The notes below the pieces were generated by a model, which had not been told where the DNA came from, did no database searches, and was given only the letters and a program-made list of their open reading frames with translations. Shown piece by piece: positions 8,048-14,648 of a stretch of 22,544 nt of DNA. The stretch is taken from positions 1 through 22,544 of IMG/VR virus record IMGVR_UViG_3300034061_000037; one strand, 5' to 3'. The translations under genes were made by a program, and so were the position numbers. Within the stretch, counting starts at the first letter, position 1, and every line of letters begins with the position of its first letter. This stretch comes from a virus.

Positions 8048-8466
8048 GTACGCAACAGAATCCATCAGTTTACGCGCAGACTATTCAGTATCAACTGGCG
8101 AGCATTGTTTCGCCTGTGCCTGTTTATGCGTTGTTTAATCGTAACTATGCAACGCAACCTAAGTTTGTGACTTGGCAGTTGAGGAATGTGCATCAGCCAG
8201 TCTATACGGGTCAGACGCAAAGCAATAAGGGTATCGATCGCCCTGTTTTTCAGATGACAGTTTTCGCCCAAAATATGGACGATGCTTTCAATTTATCAAA
8301 CACGATATTACAATCGCTTCATGGGTATTCTGGGACATTTGGCAACCCTGATAACGGGGGCTTTTTTGTCGCGAAAGCGGATGTCGTTTGGCTCTACAAT
8401 ACTTATGACAACGAGTTGGGGTTAAACCAAATTATTTTGGATTGCACCTTAGACGTTCCAACATAA
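8044..8466 (+). CDS. Tail terminator / tail completion protein (DUF3168-like)
   Basis: A 140-residue protein resembling DUF3168-type tail terminators, which cap the tail tube and bind the head-closure ring. The pattern fits: an N-terminal helix (VYAQTIQYQLASIVSPV), an early PVYALFNRNYATQPKFVTWQL strand region, a DRPVFQMTVFAQNMDDAFNLSNTILQSL strand-plus-helix, and a final strand near LGLNQIILDCTLDVP. The ATGA overlap with the preceding gene indicates coupling. In the HK97 order a gp10-like gene normally separates it from head closure; here that gene is displaced downstream to 10161. Confidence 0.7.
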   Translation: MSTQQNPSVYAQTIQYQLASIVSPVPVYALFNRNYATQPKFVTWQLRNVHQPVYTGQTQSNKGIDRPVFQMTVFAQNMDDAFNLSNTILQSLHGYSGTFGNPDNGGFFVAKADVVWLYNTYDNELGLNQIILDCTLDVPT

Positions 8467-8511
8467 GACAAGAATTGTTCATCAAATTTTTTTTATGTAA
8501 AGGAAAACAAA

Positions 8512-9036
8512 ATGGCTCTCATTAATAAGGTTTTACCCGGCTATGTAGCAACACTCTGGTGTCAAGATGACGCTAACCCAGTTCCGTTGACTGATACTCA
8601 ATTGGAAACATGGACTGGTCAAGTTGCTACCATTATTGGTACTTCTGCTGGCGGTACTGGTACTGCTGGTATTCAAGTGCCTGTGGAGGTCGTGCCTCCG
8701 TTCGGTTCTGACGATGCGTTTGCGGCATACTCTGTTGCTGGTGCTCGTACTGGTGCAAAGATCACAACTCAGAATCAGGTTACCTCGCTGACTATTACAT
8801 CGGCTTGGAATCCCGCTGACACCGCTCAGTTGTTGATTCGTGATGATGGCTATAACGGCACGATCATTCGCACTTATGTTGTTGCTGTTTATGATGGCAC
8901 TAACACCGTGGCGTATGCTTTCAATGGCCGTGTTGGTGGTCTCAAATGGGATATGTCTCCATCGGCTGAGGGTAAATTTGAATTTACTATTCACCCAACT
9001 GGCGGCAACTCCTACGGCTGGTCAAACAATACCTAA
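8512..9036 (+). CDS. Major tail protein (tail tube)
   Basis: Polymerises to form the tail tube. The 174-residue sequence is beta-rich and of low charge, with VTSLTITSAWNPADTAQLLIRDDGYNGTI in the middle and a FNGRVGGLKWDMSPSAEGKFEFTIHP C-terminal segment. This matches the usual way tube proteins of lambda/HK97-type siphoviruses end (a strand, a 'processed' loop and a final strand). No C-terminal Ig-like domain is present. A strong AAAGGAAAA ribosome site, a 45-base AT-rich leader, and an intrinsic terminator right after the stop all suit a very highly expressed protein. Position between tail terminator and chaperones is the standard one. Confidence 0.82.
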   Translation: MALINKVLPGYVATLWCQDDANPVPLTDTQLETWTGQVATIIGTSAGGTGTAGIQVPVEVVPPFGSDDAFAAYSVAGARTGAKITTQNQVTSLTITSAWNPADTAQLLIRDDGYNGTIIRTYVVAVYDGTNTVAYAFNGRVGGLKWDMSPSAEGKFEFTIHPTGGNSYGWSNNT

Positions 9037-9041
9037 ACTAG

Positions 9042-9062
9042 AAGCCCCTTCGGGGGCTTTTA
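9042..9062 (+). terminator. Intrinsic terminator after the tail tube gene
   Basis: A perfect seven-pair stem AAGCCCC (9042-9048) / GGGGCTT (9053-9059) with a TTCG loop, followed by a short T-rich tail. It begins 5 bases after the tube stop codon. It has the same TTCG loop design as the terminator behind capsid gene 1 (there C-TTCG-G closed). The 3' arm GGGGG (9052-9056) is also the only Shine-Dalgarno-like sequence before the next ATG (9069), so folding could also limit translation of that gene. Confidence 0.82.
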
Positions 9063-9068
9063 TACGAC

Positions 9069-9290
9069 ATGACAAAAGACACAAATACAGAGGCGTTGCT
9101 AAATTATTTGGTAACGCAAACGCAGACAGGACAAAAAAACTGGTTCGGTTTTCAGCAACAGCGTGTTGCTGGAATCGACCTGGCATATCGAATTGCCGCT
9201 TTGCATGCAGACAAGATGACACCGGACGAGGTGGTTAACTATGTCGTAGAGTTGAACAACTCGATATATAACAAGATGATTAAAGGATAA
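9069..9290 (+). CDS. Small protein of unknown function between tube and chaperone genes
   Basis: A 73-residue ORF that I do not recognise. It is mixed-charge and probably all-helical, with Gln/Thr-rich residues early (TQTQTGQKNWFGFQQQR), then DLAYRIAALHADKMTPDEVVNYVVELNNSIY. There is no signal peptide or membrane segment. It lies 3 bases before the tail-assembly chaperone gene, and AAAGGA in its last codons serves as that gene's ribosome site, so the two are coupled. Its own start has only the GGGGG of the terminator stem, about 12 bases away. Position suggests a tail assembly role; function unknown. Confidence 0.65.
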   Translation: MTKDTNTEALLNYLVTQTQTGQKNWFGFQQQRVAGIDLAYRIAALHADKMTPDEVVNYVVELNNSIYNKMIKG

Positions 9291-9293
9291 GAC

Positions 9294-9812
9294 ATGACGT
9301 TTGCAGATAAGTTGGGTGCGTCTTACACGCAAGTGCGCGATCAAGTAAAGATTAAAAAAATCGAAGTTACTGTCGGCAATGTAACTTTCAATTTGCGAGT
9401 TCGGATTCCGTTAAAGCGTGAGACGGAATTGATGATGGAAAGAATCGCAAAACCAAATCCTGAATTAGTCGAAAAAATCTATGCCCGTTTGAGCAGTCCG
9501 TTGAAGGAATCTATTGCGGAAGGCGGTGAGGATTTTCTCGAGGTCTTGAACAAAGACAAACAGATTATTACAGTCCTCGATGATGACATGATTGTCGATG
9601 GTAACTCTGTAAAACAAGTTGCCACATTTAATGCGATGTGGGAAACTAAGGTCGAGGAGTTTTTTCATTTATTGCAATCCGAGAGTGGCGAGCCAATCGA
9701 TGAGACTTATGAGCAGATTGCGGAGGAATTCCCCGAGCCTGTTATTCGTCAAATCGTGGATGACATCGAGTCAGCAATTAAGCCTGACTACAAGACCGCA
9801 AAAAAAAACTAA
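9294..9812 (+). CDS. Tail assembly chaperone (lambda gpG-like, short form)
   Basis: Short, abundant partner of the tail-assembly chaperone pair that coats the tape measure protein while tube subunits polymerise. The protein begins with a strand-rich half (KKIEVTVGNVTFNLRVRIPLKRETELM) and continues as acidic helices (VEEFFHLLQSESG, YEQIAEEFPEPVIRQIVDDIES), the common pattern for G-type chaperones. It ends KTAKKN at a UAA immediately after a run of nine A residues, which is the frameshift site used to make the longer form. Sequence similarity alone is weak; position (between tube and tape measure) and the slippery site make the call solid. Confidence 0.82.
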   Translation: MTFADKLGASYTQVRDQVKIKKIEVTVGNVTFNLRVRIPLKRETELMMERIAKPNPELVEKIYARLSSPLKESIAEGGEDFLEVLNKDKQIITVLDDDMIVDGNSVKQVATFNAMWETKVEEFFHLLQSESGEPIDETYEQIAEEFPEPVIRQIVDDIESAIKPDYKTAKKN

Positions 9813-10177
9813 GGCGGTCTCTGCGTAGGCAAGTAGTTGCCGCGATGGTTTTCAATGGTCACACGGAGCAGTATGTTGAGACTATTGACGAAGAATTATT
9901 CACGGAGATACAGGTCATGTACGCAGACGGGTTGCTTGGGAACAAAGGCATTTTTGATGCTTTGTCGCCTTTGACAGCGGCTGTATTTAATTACTTTCGT
10001 GCGGATAATGCACCGTCTGTTAAGACCTCCGATGTTTACCCTTGGGTTCACGAGTACAGCGTTGACCCGTCTAATGATGTCGACCCCGATGTGGCGGTGA
10101 GCAATGCTCTGTTGGGCTGGATGTCTCAGGCTAAGGGTTTCACTATGGATAGATTCCAAAATGGCAAATCCAACTAA
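9294..10177 (+). CDS. Tail assembly chaperone, -1 frameshift fusion (lambda gpGT-like)
   Basis: Predicted 294-residue fusion made when ribosomes slip -1 within the A9 run at 9800-9808. The -1 frame is open from the run straight to TAA 10175-10177. It adds LRRSLRRQVVAAM, then VFNGHTEQYVETIDEELFTEIQVMYADGLLGNKGIFDAL and a 45-residue tail. The downstream ORF has an ATG at 9845 but no Shine-Dalgarno sequence before it, which argues that it is reached mainly by frameshifting. In lambda and many siphophages the G/GT ratio is set this way; the T part binds tube subunits. The GT stop overlaps the next gene's start (ATG 10161) by 17 bases. Confidence 0.8.
9798..9844 (+). other. Programmed -1 frameshift signal
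   Basis: Zero-frame codons GCA AAA AAA AAC TAA contain nine consecutive A residues, offering two good heptamers: A AAA AAA (9800-9806) and A AAA AAC (9803-9809). The stop codon comes directly after. Downstream, GGCAA (9828-9832) / TTGCC (9837-9841) forms a perfect five-pair hairpin with loop GTAG. A competing pairing GCGG (9814-9817) / CCGC (9840-9843) starts only 4-7 bases after the slip site, nearer the usual spacing for a stimulator. Which fold acts cannot be decided by eye. Confidence 0.8.
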
Positions 10178-10682
10178 CAGAGAATTTAAGGTCGAGGGCT
10201 TTGAGGAATTGTTCAAGGCGATGGACGAACTCGGTCAGGAAGTTGGCAAGGCTAAGACTGACAATATCTGGCGTAGGGCGTTAGGGTATGCGTTTACGCC
10301 TGTGTTGGAGTCTGCGAGGACTCTAGCGCCTACTGATACGGGTCAATTGCGTAAGGGCATCTATATGAAGGTTGCTCGCCCGACTGCTAGGGATAAAGCG
10401 TCATCGTCTTATAAGGGCGAAGTATTTTTGGCGCGAGTAACGAGTTCTGCAAAGCGTGACGATAGTACGGTACACACAACGATCACAAAAAAGGGAAAAG
10501 AGCGAAAGGTTTATACCAATCGCCCTGTGGGACTTGCGGCAGAGTTTGGTACGGCTGATACATCGCCACAACCTTATCTCAGGCCGTCTTTGGAGAGCAA
10601 TGCCGATAGGGTTATCAATCGGCTTGGTTATTCCGTTATGGCGGCTATCGAGGCTGGCAAATGGGTAAAGCAAAAAGGATAA
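10161..10682 (+). CDS. HK97 gp10-like tail/connector protein
   Basis: A 173-residue member of the HK97-gp10_like family, proteins placed at the head-tail joint. Supporting pattern: FKVEGFEELFKAMDELGQEVGKAK at the start, the LESARTLAPTDTGQLRKGI motif (residues about 47-65), and the RPVGLAAEFGTADTSPQPYLRPSLES motif near the C-terminus; the family's hallmark is this Gly-x-x-Glu-x-Gly-Thr-type block followed by Pro-x-L-R-P. The start chosen is ATG 10161 (MANPTNREF), since an upstream in-frame ATG would add 19 residues lying within the chaperone gene with no family match. It normally sits between head closure and tail terminator; here it lies after the chaperones, 4 bases before the tape measure gene. 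Confidence 0.85.
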   Translation: MANPTNREFKVEGFEELFKAMDELGQEVGKAKTDNIWRRALGYAFTPVLESARTLAPTDTGQLRKGIYMKVARPTARDKASSSYKGEVFLARVTSSAKRDDSTVHTTITKKGKERKVYTNRPVGLAAEFGTADTSPQPYLRPSLESNADRVINRLGYSVMAAIEAGKWVKQKG

Positions 10683-10686
10683 AAAC

Positions 10687-12915
10687 ATGGCAGTCATTGG
10701 TTCACTATCGGTCAAACTTGGTCTGGTCACTGTGGAATGGGATCAGGCTACGGCTAAGGCAAAAGCGCAAGCAAAAGATTTAAAAAAATCAATTGACGAA
10801 TTGGGTGGTGGCATTAAAACGCTTTCGGGTTATTGGAAAACACTCGGGGGTTCAATGTCTATCGGTGCGGTGGGCATTGGGGCTTTGTTGCAACAGACAT
10901 TGCAGTTCACAGACGCAATTAGCGAAATGGCTAAGGGCTTTGACCTGAGTATCGAAAAGACGTTGCAGTTTAGAAAGGCTGTACAGGTCTCGGGTGGTAA
11001 TGCTGAGGGTGCATCAAAAATCCTGTCAAGTTTGTTTTCTAAGATCGAGGAAGCCCGTTCGGGTAACGAAGCAACAATTGCTCAGTTTGAAAAACTAGGA
11101 ATTTCGTTCGAGGAAATTTCTCGGATGAAGCCGGAACAGGCTTTAAATCGTGTCTTTGAGGCGCTGAGTAACATCGGCAATACTTATCAAAGGGTTAAGG
11201 CTGTAAAAGAGTTATTAGGTAAGCAAGGTATCGGCTTAGATTTAGAGCAAGTGTCGCAACGATTGAATATGACGACTGCGGAATTTCAGTCGTATGCAAG
11301 AAGCATTGAGAGAGTGGGTCAGGTTAATGATCAACTTGCGGAATCGTTGGACAACATGAAAATTGCTTTTGCAGACATGATTGCCCCGTTGGTTCGCGAT
11401 GGCGTGGTGTCGATTGAAAAATTTAAAGCGGCTATGGTGGCTATAACTGCGGCCGCTGTGGTGGGCGGCTTGGTTACTATTGCTAGTACGATTGGCAAAA
11501 TCGTTGTGCTTTTGAGAGAGGGTGCAAAAGTACAGGCGGCAATTACGGCTATGACAGGCGGTAAGGGTGCGGCACAGTTGGCGGCTGGCGCACTTGCGTA
11601 TGTGGTTGCGAAACGGCAGTTCGATTTAGATGTCGAATCAGCAATTGCGGAAACCGAAGATTCTGATGCTAGCGATAAGCAAAAAGAGGAAGAAAAAAAC
11701 AAGGTCGATTTGGCGGCTCGTAGAGAGATTATTGCGGGTCAGGCAAAAATTGCTTTGCTGAAAAAACAAATCGACTTCGCTAAAGAGGAAGGCGAAATCA
11801 AAATTAAAGCGTTGAATATGGACAAGTATTCAGCGCAGTTGATTGAGAACAACTTAACAAATGCTCGTGAAATTGCCGCGGCACAAAATGAACGTGCGCA
11901 AGCAATGAAAAAGGAAAATCTGAGTCAGGCGGAGATGAATAACATTGGCGAAGAATATCGTCAAAAGGTTTTATTGTCTGACGAGAAGGCGATACAAAAT
12001 CAACAGTTGATTTTGGCTACGAGAGAGAAAGAGATAAAGCAAATTAACAATCAGCAGATGATTGCTAAGTCAATGCAAGAGTTTGAGGTTAAGCGCCTGG
12101 AACTTGAGCAAGAGCGTGCTTATATGACTGACAACGAGTACAAGATTGCGGTCGAGAACTTGTCAACGAGAAAACGTATTGCGGAAATTGAACAACAGAT
12201 CGTTGATGCAAAAGACAAATACGGTGCAGGACCATCCTTTGATGCGGAAGAAAAACGCTTGCGTGACTTGATTGCAATTGAGCAAGAGTTAAATACGGTG
12301 CGGTTGCAAAGTATTGCGCTTTCAGAGAAACAACGCACGACTTTCTCTGAGGGCTGGGGCGAGGCGTTCCGTAAATATGCTGAGGATGCACAGGCGTATG
12401 GCAAACTGGGTTCGGACATGTTTACCTCGTTTACCTCAAATATGGGTAGCGCGATAGATAACTTCGTGCGTACTGGCAAGATGAATTTTAAGAGTTTTGC
12501 AAAAAGTGTTATTCAGGACATCTTGGCGATGATGCTGAAATTTCAGGCAATGCGGTTGTTGACTGCTGGCTTGGGTATGTTTGGCATGGGTTCGTTTATG
12601 CCTAAGACAGGGAGCATAACAATGTCTGGGATGCCGGGCAATATAGGTTTTGCGGCAGAGGGTGGCGATTTGACTGGTCCGACAATCGTGGGCGAGAAAG
12701 GTCCGGAGTTGTTGATTCCTAGTCGTAATACTGGTAACACGGTTATTCCAAATAATAAAATGCCGCAATTTGGCAGTACGAATGTGACTAACAACTACAT
12801 TAATGCTATTGATACGAAATCGTTTGAGGAACGATTGCTAGGCAGTTCAAATGCTATTTGGGCGGCTAATGCTTACGCAAACAAAACATTGGCTGTAAAT
12901 AGGGGTCGAGCATGA
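10687..12915 (+). CDS. Tape measure protein
   Basis: Sets tail length and is ejected with the DNA. At 742 residues it implies a tail of about 110 nm if the usual 0.15 nm per residue holds. The N-terminus (MAVIGSLSVKLGLVTVEWDQ, then a helix rich in Ala and Lys) is family-typical. Hydrophobic stretches occur near residues 54-70 and 246-275 and could insert in the host membrane. Residues about 330-560 are a long charged coiled coil. The C-terminus carries a lambda tape-measure-like segment, GKMNFKSFAKSVIQDILAMM (from about residue 597), and a GEKGPELLIPS motif (about 670). Start at ATG 10687 follows AAAGGA, which lies in the end of the preceding gene. The stop overlaps the next start (ATGA). Confidence 0.95.
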   Translation: MAVIGSLSVKLGLVTVEWDQATAKAKAQAKDLKKSIDELGGGIKTLSGYWKTLGGSMSIGAVGIGALLQQTLQFTDAISEMAKGFDLSIEKTLQFRKAVQVSGGNAEGASKILSSLFSKIEEARSGNEATIAQFEKLGISFEEISRMKPEQALNRVFEALSNIGNTYQRVKAVKELLGKQGIGLDLEQVSQRLNMTTAEFQSYARSIERVGQVNDQLAESLDNMKIAFADMIAPLVRDGVVSIEKFKAAMVAITAAAVVGGLVTIASTIGKIVVLLREGAKVQAAITAMTGGKGAAQLAAGALAYVVAKRQFDLDVESAIAETEDSDASDKQKEEEKNKVDLAARREIIAGQAKIALLKKQIDFAKEEGEIKIKALNMDKYSAQLIENNLTNAREIAAAQNERAQAMKKENLSQAEMNNIGEEYRQKVLLSDEKAIQNQQLILATREKEIKQINNQQMIAKSMQEFEVKRLELEQERAYMTDNEYKIAVENLSTRKRIAEIEQQIVDAKDKYGAGPSFDAEEKRLRDLIAIEQELNTVRLQSIALSEKQRTTFSEGWGEAFRKYAEDAQAYGKLGSDMFTSFTSNMGSAIDNFVRTGKMNFKSFAKSVIQDILAMMLKFQAMRLLTAGLGMFGMGSFMPKTGSITMSGMPGNIGFAAEGGDLTGPTIVGEKGPELLIPSRNTGNTVIPNNKMPQFGSTNVTNNYINAIDTKSFEERLLGSSNAIWAANAYANKTLAVNRGRA

Positions 12916-13538
12916 GTTTTCAGACTATTTTTGAGATACAGCAGTCGATGACTGTTAATAATCGTAGGACGGTTGGTCAGCAAGTGGCGCGAAGTGGTTA
13001 CATCACGGTGGCGCAATATCTGACTGCTGTGCCTTGGGTGTTTACTATTCAGCCGCATCAGTATTTGTATTACCCTCAGGTGCGTGATGTTATTCAGAGT
13101 ATTGATAACAAAGACAGGCAGTTGTCAGAGCGTATTATTTTTAACAGCGCAAACTTGTCTTGGTTTACAAAGTATCAGGGCGATGTGGTTGCGCCAGCGT
13201 TTACTCTGGCATCTACGCCTACGCCTAATACTCAGGTTATATCTGTGAATGTGACTGCTGGGTCTGGGTATGCGTTTAAGGCTGGCGACTTCTGCATGAT
13301 TGGTGGGTATACCTATAAGGTGACAGCAAATGTTCTGCAAGGTACTGGCGTGGCGAGTGTGCCTATTCATCGACCTTTAATTGGGACGCCTAGTTCGGGT
13401 GCGGATGTTTATGTGGGAAATTCGTGTTCGTTTGCTGTGGTTGCAGAATCCTGCCCGACATATACACTTAACCCGATGACCGATGGGGCGTTTGTACAAT
13501 GGGATTCGCCTTTCGTTTTTAGAGAGTACATCACATGA
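12912..13538 (+). CDS. Minor tail / distal tail-like protein
   Basis: First gene after the tape measure, the position of distal tail (Dit) or lambda M-type proteins that begin the tail tip. The 208-residue protein has a WVFTIQPHQYLYYPQVRDVIQSIDNKDRQ block and a beta-rich C-terminal half. Inside it is YAFKAGDFCMIGGYTYKVTANVLQGTG, a pattern seen in minor tail proteins of lambdoid siphophages (a GDF-x-x-I-x-x-Y-x-V-T turn-and-strand element). It overlaps the tape measure stop by 4 bases (ATGA) and the next gene start by 4 bases. Exact family assignment is uncertain; tail-tip role is by position and fold pattern. Confidence 0.65.
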   Translation: MSFQTIFEIQQSMTVNNRRTVGQQVARSGYITVAQYLTAVPWVFTIQPHQYLYYPQVRDVIQSIDNKDRQLSERIIFNSANLSWFTKYQGDVVAPAFTLASTPTPNTQVISVNVTAGSGYAFKAGDFCMIGGYTYKVTANVLQGTGVASVPIHRPLIGTPSSGADVYVGNSCSFAVVAESCPTYTLNPMTDGAFVQWDSPFVFREYIT

Positions 13539-14185
13539 CAACAATAAATGCTGTAACAGGCGCACAGATAAACCACGCAGAGTTCGTGCGCTTAACTGTT
13601 GGTAAAACTCCTGTCGTATACACCTTTTGTAACGCTTCTGCGCCTATTACTGTCGATGGTATTACATTTGCAAATCTTGGTGCTTTGCTGAATGTTGGCG
13701 ATGTTCAGAGGGATATCAAGGCGACATCGGATGACATGACGATTCAGTTAACTGGTATCGACCCGACTAACATTGGCATTATTTTGGGTAGCGAGATCAA
13801 GGGTTCGCTGGTGGAGGTGTGGCGAGGATTCTTTGATTCAAACAATCAGATTATTACTACTCCTACGCAACAGTTTTTTAAACGCTATCAGGGCATTATC
13901 AATAGCGTTTCTATTAACGAAGATTTCAGTACGGAGAAACGAATTCGTGTTGCTACATGCAATATAGCGTGTTCGTCAATGCGTAGGATTTTGGAAAACC
14001 GATTGTCGGGTATGAAAACTAACAAAAGCAGTTGGCAGTTTACTTATCCTGCGGACACATCAATGAATCGTGTTGCGGAAATCTCTAATCAATATTTTGA
14101 CTTTGGAAAGCCACCGCAAAAGAATACTCAGGCTAGCGAGACAACTGTTACAACATCAAATTCAGCAGTTGAATTCAATAGTTGA
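13535..14185 (+). CDS. Tail-tip hub protein (DUF2163 / lambda L-like)
   Basis: A 216-residue tail-tip protein. The middle contains the pattern of DUF2163-type hub proteins: VGDVQRDIKATSDDMTIQLTGIDPTNIGIIL (from about residue 53), then SLVEVWRGFFDSNNQIITTP and FKRYQGIINSVSINEDF, then a CNIACSSMRRILENRLSG segment, the usual ending of the domain. It contains four cysteines (Cys32, Cys144, Cys148 and no obvious fourth metal ligand; the C-x-x-x-C pair is CNIAC), so an iron-sulphur cluster as in lambda L is possible but unproven. Sits between Dit-like protein and the acetyltransferase, overlapping the previous gene by 4 bases. Confidence 0.68.
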   Translation: MTTINAVTGAQINHAEFVRLTVGKTPVVYTFCNASAPITVDGITFANLGALLNVGDVQRDIKATSDDMTIQLTGIDPTNIGIILGSEIKGSLVEVWRGFFDSNNQIITTPTQQFFKRYQGIINSVSINEDFSTEKRIRVATCNIACSSMRRILENRLSGMKTNKSSWQFTYPADTSMNRVAEISNQYFDFGKPPQKNTQASETTVTTSNSAVEFNS

Positions 14186-14199
14186 AACAAATTTCTAAA

Positions 14200-14646
14200 A
14201 TGATAAAACTTGCAACAAGATACGACATACCAAGATTGCTGGAAATTGTGGAGGCTTATGCGTATGAGAATCCGATTCAGAAACTTGGTGAACAATCAAA
14301 TCACTTTCCTAAATATGTCGAGGAACTCTTGTTCAGCATCATTCAGGGACGTGGTTTCATTTATGTAGATTCGCATTTGCGTGGTGCTATCGTGGCGTAT
14401 AAGACTTCTAATATCTGGTCGCCTAAGGTTAAAGAGTTGAACGAGTTGTTATGGTGGGTCGAGCCTGAGTATAGGAATGGGACGGTTGGCGGTAGGCTTT
14501 GGAAGGCGTTTGACGATCGGGCAAATGCTATGCTTAAGGCGGGTGAAGTGGATTTTGTTTGCACATCGATTTCGGCAAATGGTCCGTTAATTGATTTCAC
14601 TACCAGAGGTTACAAGCCTTTGGGCGCAACTTTTGTTAAGGAATAA
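14200..14646 (+). CDS. GNAT-family N-acetyltransferase in the tail-tip cluster
   Basis: An acetyl-CoA-dependent transferase of the GNAT superfamily. It opens MIKLATRYDIPRLLEIVEAYA, the classic first strand and helix, and later has ELLWWVEPEYRNGTVGGRLW. This segment contains the beta4-beta5 region and the acetyl-CoA pyrophosphate loop R-x-x-G-x-x-x-x-L-like element (RNGTVGGRL). It then ends FVCTSISANGPLIDFTTRGYKPLGATFVKE, with the Phe-x-x-x-Gly-Tyr ending of many GNATs. I chose ATG 14200 because the fold starts there; an in-frame TTG at 14182, overlapping the previous stop, is the alternative. It lies where a tail peptidase often sits in other siphophages. The substrate is unknown. The next gene starts 2 bases after the stop. 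Confidence 0.83.
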   Translation: MIKLATRYDIPRLLEIVEAYAYENPIQKLGEQSNHFPKYVEELLFSIIQGRGFIYVDSHLRGAIVAYKTSNIWSPKVKELNELLWWVEPEYRNGTVGGRLWKAFDDRANAMLKAGEVDFVCTSISANGPLIDFTTRGYKPLGATFVKE

Positions 14647-14648
14647 AA

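Noticed and set aside
8467-8511. Eight T residues (8487-8494) as a terminator before the tail tube gene
   Set aside because: The only nearby stem (GACAA / TTGTT at 8467-8479) is short and separated from the T-run by seven bases; an AT-rich leader is the simpler reading.
8533-8994. 153-residue minus-strand frame inside the tail tube gene
   Set aside because: Composition (Ser/Thr/Arg/Asn) is the reverse image of a beta-rich gene, with no start signal.
9845-10177. Independent gene starting at ATG 9845
   Set aside because: No Shine-Dalgarno precedes it, and its frame is open back to the slippery A run; it is better explained as the frameshift extension.
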